From Desulfovirgula sp. (GTDB lineage: Bacteria > Bacillota > Desulfotomaculia > Desulfotomaculales > Desulfovirgulaceae): a stretch of 44,443 bases of DNA. The DNA is taken from contig DYEX01000059.1 of NCBI GenBank assembly GCA_020725525.1, positions 1 through 44,443 of the forward strand. The letters run 5' to 3'. Both the position numbers and the translations under genes were made by a program. The notes under the pieces are model-generated. The model saw nothing but the letters and a program-made list of their open reading frames with translations, did no database searches and was not told where the DNA came from. Shown here piece by piece: positions 1 to 7,324 of this stretch (positions within the stretch are counted from its first letter, which is position 1; each line of letters begins with the position of its first letter).

Positions 1-1
1 C

Positions 2-388
2 GCTCGCGCTAAGCGGGCCGCTGGACGGCTTGGAGCTACTGCTGGAGCTGGAGCTCTTGCTGTTGCTGGTGCTGGAGCTCTTGCTACTGCTGGAGCTGGA
101 GCTCTTGCTGTTGCTGGTGCTGGAGCTCTTGCTACTGCTGGAGCTGGAGCTCTTGCTGCTGCTGGAGCTGGAGCTCTTGCTGCTGCTGGAGCTGGAACTC
201 TTGCTGCTGGACGACTTGCTGCTGGAACTTGCCTCAGCCTGCACAACATGGAAGGCACGACCGGCCTCCAGTGCCGTGCCGGTGGCAAGCGTGCCGGAAG
301 GCGGGGCAGGCGGGGAAAAGAGCAGGCACGACACGGCGAACAGGAAGGCCGCCGCGGACGCCGCCAGCCGCTTCACGTTTGCTCGCAT
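2..388 (-). CDS. Secreted Ser/Lys-repeat low-complexity protein (partial, 3' end outside window)
   Basis: The minus-strand frame opens with ATG at 388 behind an excellent GGAAGGAGGTG ribosome site and stays open to the window edge, so the C-terminus is missing. About 129 residues are visible. The first ~30 form a signal peptide: a basic start (MRANVKRLAAS), an Ala/Phe/Leu core, then a Pro/Ala region. From about residue 52 the protein becomes almost pure Ser with Lys at regular spacing, with variants where Thr or Asn replaces Ser. The repeat is eight residues, K followed by seven S or by SSSTSNS. Such tracts usually act as extended, exported linkers or stalks; that role is an inference. It lies downstream of the SLH gene but behind a terminator, so it may be separately expressed. 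The coding assignment rests on the signal peptide and ribosome site; no family is recognised. Confidence 0.7.
   Translation of the reverse strand, partial: MRANVKRLAASAAAFLFAVSCLLFSPPAPPSGTLATGTALEAGRAFHVVQAEASSSSKSSSSKSSSSSSSKSSSSSSSKSSSSSSSKSSSTSNSKSSSSSSSKSSSTSNSKSSSSSSSSKPSSGPLSAS
31..216. repeat. 24-bp tandem repeat encoding (K-S7) units
   Basis: A plus-strand unit close to GAGCTCTTGCTGCTGCTG plus six bases recurs in tandem. Units alternate between a form encoding seven Ser and a form with Thr and Asn, giving a 48-bp higher-order period in the part nearest the window edge. The array is in frame with the secreted protein, so unit gain or loss would lengthen or shorten the Ser/Lys stalk without a frameshift. 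Confidence 0.8.
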
Positions 389-427
389 TTGCGCGTTTCA
401 CCTCCTTCCCGCGCGGGTTGCGCTCTC

Positions 428-459
428 AAAAAATAAAAAGCGGCGGATTCCTCCGCCGC
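428..459 (-). terminator. Rho-independent terminator after the SLH gene
   Basis: GCGGCGGA (440-447) pairs with TCCGCCGC (452-459) around a 4-base loop. Read on the minus strand the hairpin is followed by a T-rich run (428-439). It lies just after the SLH-protein stop codon and before the Ser/Lys-repeat gene. Confidence 0.85.
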
Positions 460-471
460 CGGGACTTTTTG

Positions 472-1800
472 TTACTCGATTACACGTCCACCATCGTTTA
501 CGAACCCGATCATCCGCAGCCACGGGCCGCGGTCGTCGGCGTACAGCGCCGCGATCTTCCACTTCCCGCCCTGCTTGACCAGTAAGGCACGGTAGCCGTA
601 ATCCGCGGTGCCTTCGCGCGGGCTGTCCGGTGGATCGGTTATATAGAGTGCATCGACCCTACCCCCTACGTTGACTTCGGCTATGGGGCCGCGCCCGACG
701 AAGTCCACCACGTCGGTCGCCCTGAGGTTGCCACCCACGTACACCGCCGGGACGAACGCGCTCTCCTCCGGCCACACCCGCAGGAGCATGCCGTCCACCA
801 GGCCGTACGCGCCTGCCAGGCCGCCCCAGTCGTTCCGCGGCCCGACCTCGTCACGGTCACCAAGTACACTGAGGGGACCGAACCCGTCCGGGCGGATCCT
901 GGGCCACAGGTTGTACTCGGTCACCAGGTCTTTTACTCTGGCCTGGTACTTCGCCAGGGCGTTCTCGAACGCCTCGTTCCGCTCCCAGCCCGCCTTCAGG
1001 TTCACCGGCCAGGACTTGCACATCTCCGTCATCGCGGCCACGGTCTGTTCCATCATCCGCTTCGCTTTCTCGCCGTCGATGCCGTCAAACAGCGGCAGGT
1101 GCTTCAAAAGCCTGACCAGCATGACCGCCGCTTCGGCCCGGTTGGCGGTCCCGCCGGGCCTGAAGGTGCCGTCCGGGTAGCCCTTCAGGATGCCCAGCCC
1201 CACGGCCTTCGCCACGTAGGGGGCCTGTTTGGAGCCGGAGTCGAAGTCCTTGAAGGAAACGTTAGCGGGTTCCACCTTGACCCCCGCCCGCTCTGCCGCC
1301 CGGACCATCCACACGGCTATCTCCTGCCGGGTGATCGGCCCGTTCGGGTTCAGTTTGCCGCCGTAGTCCGCCGGGTCGATGATACCCGCGGCCACGAGCC
1401 TCAACACACTCGGCCCGAACCACTGGGACGGGCTCACGTCGGAGAAGGGGCTCTTCCCGTACCCGGCGTTCTCCATGTCCAGCGCCCGGCACACGATGGC
1501 CGCGTACTCTCCCCGGCTGATCCTTGCGTCGGGCTTCAGTTCGCCCAGGACTTTGGTTATCACCCCGCCGGTACCCCTCCAGTGGTATATCATTTCGGGT
1601 TTTTCCGGCGGGTAGCCCCGGAACAGCTCGGAAGCGACCGCGAGCTTGAGGTCGTTCATCGCCCAGTGGAAGTCGCCGCCGGGTTCGGTGTAGCGCTCGA
1701 AATCCGCCACACCGAAGAAGTCCGCCGCGCCCGCCGGTACGGCCCCGGCGAGCAGTACCACCATTAACACGCTCAGCATGTAAACGATTTTTTTCCGCAA
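472..1800 (-). CDS. S-layer homology (SLH) domain surface protein
   Basis: 442 residues. It has an N-terminal signal peptide (MRKKIVYMLSVLMVVLLAG, cleaved near AGAA). At least two clear SLH modules lie at about residues 95-160 and 165-235, with typical features such as ISRGEYAAIVCRAL, FSDVSPSQWFGPSV and ILKGYPDGTFRPGG-NRAEAAVMLVR. SLH modules bind pyruvylated secondary cell-wall polymer, so the protein should be held at the cell surface. The C-terminal half (about 240-442) matches no family I recognise; it ends in a GGKWKIAALY segment resembling small NTF2/Cif-like accessory domains, which is weak evidence. Start is TTG behind AAAGGAG. It sits downstream of the Tad pilus cluster but has its own promoter (1961-1989), so it may share the surface location without sharing the operon. 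Confidence 0.88.
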   Translation of the reverse strand: MRKKIVYMLSVLMVVLLAGAVPAGAADFFGVADFERYTEPGGDFHWAMNDLKLAVASELFRGYPPEKPEMIYHWRGTGGVITKVLGELKPDARISRGEYAAIVCRALDMENAGYGKSPFSDVSPSQWFGPSVLRLVAAGIIDPADYGGKLNPNGPITRQEIAVWMVRAAERAGVKVEPANVSFKDFDSGSKQAPYVAKAVGLGILKGYPDGTFRPGGTANRAEAAVMLVRLLKHLPLFDGIDGEKAKRMMEQTVAAMTEMCKSWPVNLKAGWERNEAFENALAKYQARVKDLVTEYNLWPRIRPDGFGPLSVLGDRDEVGPRNDWGGLAGAYGLVDGMLLRVWPEESAFVPAVYVGGNLRATDVVDFVGRGPIAEVNVGGRVDALYITDPPDSPREGTADYGYRALLVKQGGKWKIAALYADDRGPWLRMIGFVNDGGRVIE

Positions 1801-1836
1801 AGCATATCCGCTCCTTTCTTTTGATTTGGTATTTTT

Positions 1837-1908
1837 TCACACCGGACGCATGCCCGGCATGAAGATGACGAAGAGTGCCAGCAGAATGACGAACCAGAAG
1901 AACCTCAG
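1837..1908 (-). CDS. Possible 23-residue membrane micropeptide (CTG start)
   Basis: A minus-strand frame from CTG at 1908 gives 23 residues, LRFFWFVILLALFVIFMPGM and RPV, then TGA. A GAAGGGAG ribosome-like site lies upstream. The peptide is essentially one hydrophobic helix with a basic end. It lies between the promoter at 1961-1989 and the SLH gene, so it would be the first cistron of that transcript. The non-standard start makes it uncertain; it may simply be leader sequence. Confidence 0.3.
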   Translation of the reverse strand: MRFFWFVILLALFVIFMPGMRPV

Positions 1909-1960
1909 AGGGCAACCACTCCCTTCTGGCTTTTGCCTTGGTTTGACCTTCTTTGACCTT

Positions 1961-1989
1961 AGTTTACCATATTTTTGATTAACTGGCAA
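1961..1989 (-). promoter_or_regulatory. Sigma-A promoter of the SLH gene, with TTTGACCTT direct repeats downstream
   Basis: On the minus strand, TTGCCA (1984-1989) and TAAACT (1961-1966) are separated by exactly 17 bases. Just downstream, about 1942-1960, plus-strand TTTGACCTT occurs twice in tandem with a 10-bp period, near the expected transcription start. It could be an operator, but no regulator is assigned. Confidence 0.55.
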
Positions 1990-2012
1990 GCGTTTATTCT
2001 AGAACACCACCT

Positions 2013-2045
2013 CCTGAAAAACAAAGAGCCGGTCATCCCGGCTCT
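2013..2045 (-). terminator. Terminator of the Tad/envelope operon
   Basis: AGAGCCGG (2025-2032) pairs with CCGGCTCT (2038-2045). On the minus strand this is followed by TTTGTTTTTC (2013-2024). It closes the transcript ending with the gene at 2075-2443. Confidence 0.8.
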
Positions 2046-2074
2046 AAAGAGAAAAATAGCTACGGCTTTCCGGC

Positions 2075-2443
2075 CTATTCCGCCTGCCAGTGCACCGCCA
2101 GTACCCTGTCCTCCGAGATCAGCACGCGCACGCGCGTGCCCTCCGGGAGGTCCGGCAGGTGAGTGAGCACCTCGCCGTCCCGCTGGATTACAGCGTCGGG
2201 CACCAGCCGCCCTTTTATCTCTTGACCTTTTGAGTCGCTTTTGTACACCAGCTCGGCCCCGTGCGCCTTTACCACGGTCCCGGAATCCGCGAGCATGGCG
2301 GCGCGGCGGGGAGGCAGCTCCGCCAGCCGCGCCGCCGTATAGACCACCGGGGGTTTGCCCCCGAGGTAGTACAAAAACCCCAGGAACCCCACGACGGCGG
2401 CAAAAATGACCCCCGATACGATTAAAACGACTCTCTTCCGCAA
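2075..2443 (-). CDS. Small membrane-anchored hypothetical protein
   Basis: 122 residues from a TTG start behind GAGGGGGCGG. One N-terminal membrane helix (MRKRVVLIVSGVIFAAVVGF-LGFLYYL) is followed by a soluble ~95-residue domain with no recognised family. This domain alternates hydrophobic and polar residues (VVYTAARLAELPPRRAAMLA, RVRVLISEDRVLAVHW) as in a small beta-rich domain. It is the last gene before the operon terminator and is one base from the preceding secreted protein, so it is probably a Tad-cluster accessory envelope protein. That role is inferred only from position. Confidence 0.7.
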   Translation of the reverse strand: MRKRVVLIVSGVIFAAVVGFLGFLYYLGGKPPVVYTAARLAELPPRRAAMLADSGTVVKAHGAELVYKSDSKGQEIKGRLVPDAVIQRDGEVLTHLPDLPEGTRVRVLISEDRVLAVHWQAE

Positions 2444-2444
2444 A

Positions 2445-2819
2445 TTACCGCCCCCTCAGCGCGCTCCAGCCGCTGGCCAGGCGCCCGTATACCATCCCGA
2501 AAAAGCCGCCGCCGGGCAGGGCGACGCGGATGCCGCCGGGCGGAGCGATGTACGGCCCCGGAGCCGGCGGCCTGGCCGGTACGAGGGTTTCCTTCACCAC
2601 ATCCAGGCCGTTCTTGAACCGGTCGCCGATGGAGGGCCTGAACACCTCGACGGAACCCAAATAAGAGACCACGGGCGGCGGCACGGTGGACGGCACCGAC
2701 ACACCGTTTTGATCCCTTACCGTCACGTTGACCCACTCCCCGCCGGAGGCGGGGGCCGCCATCGCCAGGACGAGAAGCAACGTCAGGAGCACCTTTCGCA
2801 CACTCTTTCGCACACTCAT
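2445..2819 (-). CDS. Secreted hypothetical protein of the Tad cluster
   Basis: 124 residues. ATG lies behind AAAGGGGGGA. The signal peptide (VRKVLLTLLLVLAMAAPASG) is followed by a short exported domain rich in Pro, Gly and Val, including PPAPGPYIAPPGG. No catalytic motif is seen. It is packed between two other small envelope genes with almost no spacing, which suggests a surface or cell-wall partner of the pilus. No family is recognised. Confidence 0.65.
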   Translation of the reverse strand: MSVRKSVRKVLLTLLLVLAMAAPASGGEWVNVTVRDQNGVSVPSTVPPPVVSYLGSVEVFRPSIGDRFKNGLDVVKETLVPARPPAPGPYIAPPGGIRVALPGGGFFGMVYGRLASGWSALRGR

Positions 2820-2831
2820 TCCCCCCTTTGC

Positions 2832-3110
2832 TCAAAACTTCCCCAGTCTCTCCAGGTAGCGGTGGAGCTCGGCCGCGAGGGAACCGGCGGCGAAGCCCCC
2901 GAGTACTGCGGCCCCCTGCTCCGCGCTCCGGGAAAACAGCAACACGGAAACGACGAATTCCACCCCGGCGGCAAACACCCCCGCCAGGAAACCGTCACGA
3001 AAGACCAGCCGGGCGGCGGACAGGAGGGCGAAGTGCACGGCGAGCAGTGCCCCGAGGAAAACAAGCATCCGCGTGAAAAACCCTTCCGGGTCGAACAGGA
3101 ACATTTCCAC
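2832..3110 (-). CDS. Small integral membrane protein of the Tad cluster
   Basis: 92 residues from GTG at 3110 (AAGGCGGTGA upstream). Two or three hydrophobic segments are visible: TRMLVFLGALLAVHFALLSA, FLAGVFAAGVEFVVSVLLF and a Gly/Ala-rich AAVLGGFAAGSLAAEL. The gene lies four bases from the TadE/G-like gene upstream. It could be an assembly or anchoring factor; this is positional inference and no homologue is recognised. Confidence 0.65.
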   Translation of the reverse strand: MEMFLFDPEGFFTRMLVFLGALLAVHFALLSAARLVFRDGFLAGVFAAGVEFVVSVLLFSRSAEQGAAVLGGFAAGSLAAELHRYLERLGKF

Positions 3111-3114
3111 GTTA

Positions 3115-3567
3115 TCACCGCCTTAACGAACGGGGCACCGCCCGGCACTCCGTCTCGAAGAAGTCGCGCCTCGGTCCCAGCGGCGTCATGATGTCCACGC
3201 TGCACCCTGCCCGCACTCTCACCAGGCGGGAACTCACAAAGACGTTTTTAATCCCGGCCCTGCGCTGAAGCACGGGCGGCAGGTTGCCGGCAAAAGCCTC
3301 TTCAGCGGCCCGCTCCACGGCGCGGCGGTCCATGTTTTTCCCCCCGTACTGGGCGACGTCCACGTCAACCTGGTACGCCCCGGCCTTCGCCGCCGCCAGC
3401 GTGGCCTTTAAAAGCGCCCCGCGCACCAGTAAAAGCTGGGAGACGTAGAGGCTGTACCCGAGGAGCATATATATGAACAGCAGCAGGGCCGCCCCCATGA
3501 ACAGCACCCCCACGCCGCGCCGGTCCGCGATTACGCCCTTAAACCTTTCTTTTAACATCCGGCGCAC
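3115..3567 (-). CDS. TadG/TadE-like minor pilin (pseudopilin)
   Basis: 150 residues. A short basic start (MRRMLKERFKGVIADRRGVG) leads directly into one long hydrophobic helix (VLFMGAALLLFIYMLLGYSL), then an extracellular domain of ~100 residues with alternating Ala-rich helix and beta segments (VFVSSRLVRVRAGCSVDIM). A basic start with RRG before the helix is typical of TadE/TadG-type proteins, processed minor components of Flp pili. It follows a second TadE-like gene. The assignment relies on architecture and neighbours rather than a strong motif. Confidence 0.65.
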   Translation of the reverse strand: MRRMLKERFKGVIADRRGVGVLFMGAALLLFIYMLLGYSLYVSQLLLVRGALLKATLAAAKAGAYQVDVDVAQYGGKNMDRRAVERAAEEAFAGNLPPVLQRRAGIKNVFVSSRLVRVRAGCSVDIMTPLGPRRDFFETECRAVPRSLRR

Positions 3568-3576
3568 CGCCCTTCC

Positions 3577-3978
3577 CTACGGCGTCTCCTCGATGCGCAT
3601 GACCGACCTGCCGGTCAACTGCCACACCTTCGCGGTTCCCACCACGCCGTACAGCTTCACGGGCAGGTTGTAGGTCACGGTGACCACCAGCTTCATGTCA
3701 GGCGGGGAACCCGTCGTGGAGGCCTCCACCTTCAGGGTGTTCGGGTCTCCCCACCCGGGCAGGGCTCCTTTCGCGAAGTTCCTCGCCGCCGCGGCCGCGC
3801 TGTTGATGGGGTCGTCGGACGCGACCCCCACCCGGACCGCCTCGAAGGCGGCCTGTTGCACGGCCAGCTTCGCGTTCCACGCCTGGACCATTACGACCAT
3901 GAACGCTCCCATAAGTGACAGGACGAACATGACCCAGGCCGCCGAGTAAAGATTGGAAAGCCCGCGCTCGTCGCGCAT
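3577..3978 (-). CDS. TadE-like minor pilin
   Basis: 133 residues from ATG at 3978, chosen because GAGGTGG lies just upstream; an in-frame extension to 4284 would overlap the pilin gene and lacks this signal. The sequence begins MRDERGLSNLYSAAWVMFVL, i.e. a short charged leader, then a hydrophobic helix (VMFVLSLMGAFMVVMVQAW), then AKLAVQQAAFEAVRVG. This is the TadE pattern of a membrane helix followed by an amphipathic Ala-rich helix. The rest (VEAST to MRIEETP) looks like a small beta domain. It lies downstream of the pilin and its attenuator hairpin, and would be made in lower amount than the major pilin. Confidence 0.7.
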   Translation of the reverse strand: MRDERGLSNLYSAAWVMFVLSLMGAFMVVMVQAWNAKLAVQQAAFEAVRVGVASDDPINSAAAAARNFAKGALPGWGDPNTLKVEASTTGSPPDMKLVVTVTYNLPVKLYGVVGTAKVWQLTGRSVMRIEETP

Positions 3979-3997
3979 TGAACACCACCTCAATAAT

Positions 3998-4019
3998 GGG
4001 GAGGGGAATACCCCTCCCC
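3998..4019 (-). terminator. Intercistronic hairpin after the pilin gene (attenuator)
   Basis: GGGGAGGGG (3998-4006) is a perfect inverted repeat of CCCCTCCCC (4011-4019) with a 4-base loop. There is no long T-run after it on the minus strand; instead the next gene's ribosome site follows. Such stable hairpins after major pilin genes commonly stabilise the pilin mRNA and reduce read-through into minor pilin genes. That function is inferred here. Confidence 0.7.
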
Positions 4020-4025
4020 TCCCGA

Positions 4026-4211
4026 TTAGAACAGTCCGCTGATTGAAGAGCTGGCTTTGGTCAGCAGGTCTCCCACCATTTTCTTGGCCTGCGGGCTGGC
4101 CATGATCACCACGGCAGCCGCTATGGCGACCAAACCGATCGCCGCGACCAGCTCCGAAATGCCGCGCCGGTCCGCCAGGCGGGCGGCGGCCTTCCGGTAA
4201 AGCTCGAGCAT
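4026..4211 (-). CDS. Flp/Tad-type major prepilin candidate
   Basis: 61 residues from ATG at 4211 (GGGGGG ribosome site 7-8 bases upstream). The basic leader (MLELYRKAAARLADRRG) ends in Gly, followed by ISELVAAIGLVAIAAAVVIM, a hydrophobic helix with Glu at +3 after the presumed cleavage site. The C-terminus is short and polar (KKMVGDLLTKASSSISGLF). Small size, single helix, basic leader ending in Gly and position beside TadB/TadC strongly suggest the main pilus subunit. Glu at +3 rather than +5 departs from classical type IV pilins and recalls archaeal-type prepilins. No prepilin peptidase is encoded in the window. Confidence 0.75.
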   Translation of the reverse strand: MLELYRKAAARLADRRGISELVAAIGLVAIAAAVVIMASPQAKKMVGDLLTKASSSISGLF

Positions 4212-4284
4212 CGCGTATTCCCCCCTTTCGCTGGTGGATTTCAATACCTGCATCCCCCCCTTCGTTTGGGATTGGGATCCCCAC

Positions 4285-4307
4285 AAAAAAAGGCCGGTGT
4301 TCCGGCC
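4285..4307 (-). terminator. Terminator between tadC and the pilin gene
   Basis: GGCCGG (4292-4297) pairs with CCGGCC (4302-4307) around TGTT, followed on the minus strand by seven Ts (4285-4291). It should stop or limit transcription from the upstream assembly genes before the pilin. No clear promoter fits in the ~75 bases between it and the pilin start. Confidence 0.8.
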
Positions 4308-4308
4308 G

Positions 4309-5052
4309 TTAAAACATTTCTTTTGTTTTCAAGAACGACATAATGAAGGGGAAACTCAATATCACCGCCGCCGGGATGAAGTAGCAGATCATCACGGGCA
4401 GGAAAAGCTTGTTCGGCAGTTTCCCCGCCCGTTCCCTGGCCTCTATTTTCTTTTCCTCCCAGATGTCGTGGGCAGCCTTTTCGAGGATCTCCGCGAGCCC
4501 CGCCGCGGTCTTCCGCCCCGCTTCCACGGATCTCGAAATCGCCCTGAAAGACGGGTGCAGGCTTTTTTCGGCGGCGTACGACAGCGCGAGTTCCAGCTGT
4601 TCTCCGGCGTCGCGGTGTGCCAGCGCCTCGTCCAGGAGATCCCGCACCACTCCCTTCCGCGTGCTGACGACGTGGCGGATGGCGCCTTCAAGAGTAATCC
4701 CCGTCCCGACGGCGGATGCCAGCGTCTCCAGCACGGAGGGCAGCTCTGCCTCGGACATCACCGCCTTCCGGCGGCCTTCAACAGCTTCCCGGTAGCGCGA
4801 CCTCAGCAGGAAGGCGGCAAAGACCCCCGGCAGGAAACCCTTCAACCCCGCGCCCAGGGCCGCCCCGACCAGCCCGGCGGCGAACGACAACCCCAGGACT
4901 ACGAACCAGAGCGATACGTATTCCAGGGCGTCACGCGCTTCCAGGCCGAAGAATCTCACCCCGCCCACGGCCCGCAGTTCCTTCTCGATCTGGGCGAGGC
5001 GGGCCGAACCGAGGACGCGCACCGCCGTTTTCCGCTCGACCAGCCTGCGCAC
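4309..5052 (-). CDS. tadC: TadC-like pilus assembly membrane protein (T2SSF family)
   Basis: About 247 residues from GTG at 5052. A GGGAGGTGG site lies seven bases upstream, and the start overlaps the tadB stop as TAGTG; an ATG-started extension to 5085 would overlap tadB further. Type II secretion F features are visible: paired N-terminal membrane helices (EYVSLWFVVLGLSFAAGLVG), the cytoplasmic signature ELPSVLETLASAVGTGITLE, SLHPSFRAISRSVEAGRKTA, and a C-terminal membrane helix pair (FLPVMICYFIPAAVILSFPF). TadC partners TadB as the inner-membrane platform on which the TadA ATPase extrudes Flp pilin. Position directly after tadA-tadB supports this. Confidence 0.88.
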   Translation of the reverse strand: MRRLVERKTAVRVLGSARLAQIEKELRAVGGVRFFGLEARDALEYVSLWFVVLGLSFAAGLVGAALGAGLKGFLPGVFAAFLLRSRYREAVEGRRKAVMSEAELPSVLETLASAVGTGITLEGAIRHVVSTRKGVVRDLLDEALAHRDAGEQLELALSYAAEKSLHPSFRAISRSVEAGRKTAAGLAEILEKAAHDIWEEKKIEARERAGKLPNKLFLPVMICYFIPAAVILSFPFIMSFLKTKEMF

Positions 5053-5960
5053 TACATTTCCACCTCCCGCTCGATGATACTCCATATCCAGAACGACCCC
5101 GCGACCATGACGAGTACCGCCAGCCCGACCACGGTCCTCCCGGCGGGCGAGGCCAGCACGTCCGCCATCTGCCCGGAAGAAACCTGCATGGCCACGGAAA
5201 GGCCCAGTATGCCGGCTATCCCCGCCGCCGTCGCCTTCGCGCCGGAAGCCGACGCCCGGATCTCCCGGGCGAAACGCAGCCGCTCCCGCACCTTCTCGGC
5301 GGTCTTGAGGCAGACGTCCGCCATGTCCGCACCGGCCCGGCGGGCAAACATGATGTTGTCCGCCCAGGCCCGCACCAGCGGGGAACCGGAACGCTCGGCA
5401 AAGTCGAACAGGGCTTCCTCCACCGAACTCCCTTTGATGGCGTTCAGCACGCGGTCGATTTCGGCGGCCAGCCGCCCGTCCGGGATTCGCGTGCGGGCGT
5501 CCTTGAGCGCGTCTTCGAACCGGGGTACCACGCGCATGGTGGCGGCCATGTCGTAAAGCATGTCCAGAAAAGCCGGGCTTTCAATCTGCCGCCTGCGGGC
5601 CTCCCGGAAGCGGTCAATTATAAAGTTTGCCGCATAAACGCTCAAAACCGCCGCCGCGATGCCGGGGATCAGCCAGCCGGATACCGCCCCCAGTACCACG
5701 GCGGCCACCGCGACCGCCGTTTTGAAGAGCAGGAAGTCCTGCGGTTTCATCTCCAGGCCGGCCAGGCGCTTCTTTTCTTTCTCCAGCAGCCCTTCCAGCC
5801 CGGACAGGTAGAAGACGTCCTCGTTGTGCTCCCGCGGCCTCAAGAGGTCGCGTTCGACCTTCTTGAGGACGGTCAACCGCCGTTCTTCCACGCCGACCAA
5901 CAGGGCCAGCACCGCGAAAAAACCCGCTACCGCGAAGATTAACGCAGCTCCCGCGATCAA
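5052..5960 (-). CDS. tadB: TadB-like pilus assembly membrane protein (T2SSF family)
   Basis: 302 residues from TTG at 5960, overlapping the tadA stop by four bases (TTGA) with GGGAGGTG upstream. An N-terminal helix (ALIFAVAGFFAVLALLVGV), a hydrophobic pair near residues 90-120, the T2SSF core (AFLDMLYDMAATMRVVPRFE, AWADNIMFARRAGADMADVC) and C-terminal helices (AAGIAGILGLSVAMQV, GLAVLVMVAGSFWIWSI) give the usual TadB layout and length. It should form the platform complex with TadC. The tightly overlapping tadA-tadB-tadC arrangement implies translational coupling. Confidence 0.9.
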   Translation of the reverse strand: MIAGAALIFAVAGFFAVLALLVGVEERRLTVLKKVERDLLRPREHNEDVFYLSGLEGLLEKEKKRLAGLEMKPQDFLLFKTAVAVAAVVLGAVSGWLIPGIAAAVLSVYAANFIIDRFREARRRQIESPAFLDMLYDMAATMRVVPRFEDALKDARTRIPDGRLAAEIDRVLNAIKGSSVEEALFDFAERSGSPLVRAWADNIMFARRAGADMADVCLKTAEKVRERLRFAREIRASASGAKATAAGIAGILGLSVAMQVSSGQMADVLASPAGRTVVGLAVLVMVAGSFWIWSIIEREVEM

Positions 5961-7324
5961 ATTTTAAACACCTCCCGGAGATCGTACATACCGTCCGGGA
6001 GGAGGTCGTTCCCGACTTCCACCACTTCGTCGATCCTGCGACCCACCACGCCCCCGCGCTCGTTCTCCTCCAGCCTCACGAACACCACCACGTCCACCAC
6101 CCTGGCGATCAGCCGCCTGATGACGTCGATGGGCAGGTTCTTTTCTTTCTTCTGTATGAGGGTCTCCAGCCGGAGGAGCGCGTCCAGGGCCGATTTGGCG
6201 TGTATCGAGGTGAACGAACCTTCGTGCCCGGTGTTGAGCGTCTGGATGAGCTCGCACGCCGCCTCGTCCGTCCGCACTTCGGTCAGGACGATGCGCTGCG
6301 GGGAGAACCGCAGGCAGTCCTTGAGTATGTCCCCCCAGGTGATGGGCGGCACGCCCGGCACCTCCCGCGTCTTGAAGTACGCCACAAACGGCAGCTCGTC
6401 GAGGTCTATCTCCCAGGTGTCCTCCAGCACCGCTACCGTGTGCAGGGGCTGCACTTCCTTCAGCAGCGCGTTCATGAGGGTGGTCTTGCCGGAGTTGGTG
6501 CTGCCGGCTATCACGAAGTTTTTGCGCTCCCTGACGGTTTTCTTGAAGTAGGGGATCAGCCCGTCCAGGCCGCGCAGCCCGGCTACAAGCTCTTCCAGCC
6601 GTGCCGACCGGCGGACGTGCCTGCGGATGGCGGCGTAATATTTCTTGCCTTTCGGCGGCACGGACAGGAGCACCCGCGACCCGTCGGGCAGCTCCGCGTC
6701 CAGGCTGGGGTTGGCGATGGACAGCTCTTTCCCGGCCCGGGCGGCTATCCGGTCGAACACCCGCCGGACTTCTTCCTCGGACATAAATCCTTCCGGGTCT
6801 ACTTCTTTAATGCCACCGGGACGTTCGATCATGACCTTCGTACCGAAGACGATTATGTTCGTGACGTCGGAGCCGGGCTGCAGGTATTTTTCCAGCGGTC
6901 CCAGGGAGAACAGGCGGTTGTAGGCGTCCTCCGCGAACTCCCACACCGCGCCGAGCAGGTCGGGCCTCCTCGCCGCCAGCACGTCCCGGCAGACGGGCTC
7001 CAGCAGCTGGCGGACGTCCTGCTGCCGGGCGCTCCCCATCCGGGCCAGCACCTTGACCTGCACTTCCTTCAAGAGGGCCTCGTGCTCGGCCGGCGCAAGC
7101 CTCCCCGTACCTCCGGAGCAGGACCGCTCCTGTTCCGCCAGCGCCCGGGCCAGATCGTCCCGCGTGACGTATCCCAGGGAGAGGAGGATTTCGCCCAGCT
7201 TCTGACCGGTCCTTCTCTGTTCTTCCAGCGCCCGGGCCAGCTGCGCGTCGTCCAGGACGCCGTTCCGCTTCAGGATCTCCCCGAGCATCGGCCTCCTCCC
7301 GCTGAACCTTTCAAGCAAGCCCAC
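5957..7324 (-). CDS. tadA: TadA/CpaF-type secretion ATPase with N-terminal MshEN-like domain
   Basis: 455 residues from GTG at 7324. Residues ~12-70 hold two copies of an MshEN/GSPII_E-N-like motif (LGEILKRNGVLDDAQLARAL, LGEILLSLGYVTRDDLARAL), a fold that in other systems binds c-di-GMP. The CpaF core follows: the ASP-box-like LDAELPDGSRVLLSVPP, Walker A GSTNSGKTT near residue 275, Walker B/Asp-box VLEDTWEIDLDELP, and the His-box region NTGHEGSFTSIHAKSA. This is the cytoplasmic hexameric ATPase powering Tad pilus assembly. The MshEN-like N-terminus is more typical of PilB/GspE than of TadA, so c-di-GMP control is possible but unproven. The gene overlaps both neighbours. Confidence 0.92.
   Translation of the reverse strand: MGLLERFSGRRPMLGEILKRNGVLDDAQLARALEEQRRTGQKLGEILLSLGYVTRDDLARALAEQERSCSGGTGRLAPAEHEALLKEVQVKVLARMGSARQQDVRQLLEPVCRDVLAARRPDLLGAVWEFAEDAYNRLFSLGPLEKYLQPGSDVTNIIVFGTKVMIERPGGIKEVDPEGFMSEEEVRRVFDRIAARAGKELSIANPSLDAELPDGSRVLLSVPPKGKKYYAAIRRHVRRSARLEELVAGLRGLDGLIPYFKKTVRERKNFVIAGSTNSGKTTLMNALLKEVQPLHTVAVLEDTWEIDLDELPFVAYFKTREVPGVPPITWGDILKDCLRFSPQRIVLTEVRTDEAACELIQTLNTGHEGSFTSIHAKSALDALLRLETLIQKKEKNLPIDVIRRLIARVVDVVVFVRLEENERGGVVGRRIDEVVEVGNDLLPDGMYDLREVFKI

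Noticed and set aside
30-578. Plus-strand Leu/Glu-rich open frame across the repeat
   Set aside because: It is the antisense of the Ser/Lys repeat; the minus frame has a signal peptide and a strong ribosome site while this one does not.
4234-5556. Long plus-strand frame opposite tadB/tadC
   Set aside because: Antisense shadow of clearly recognised genes.
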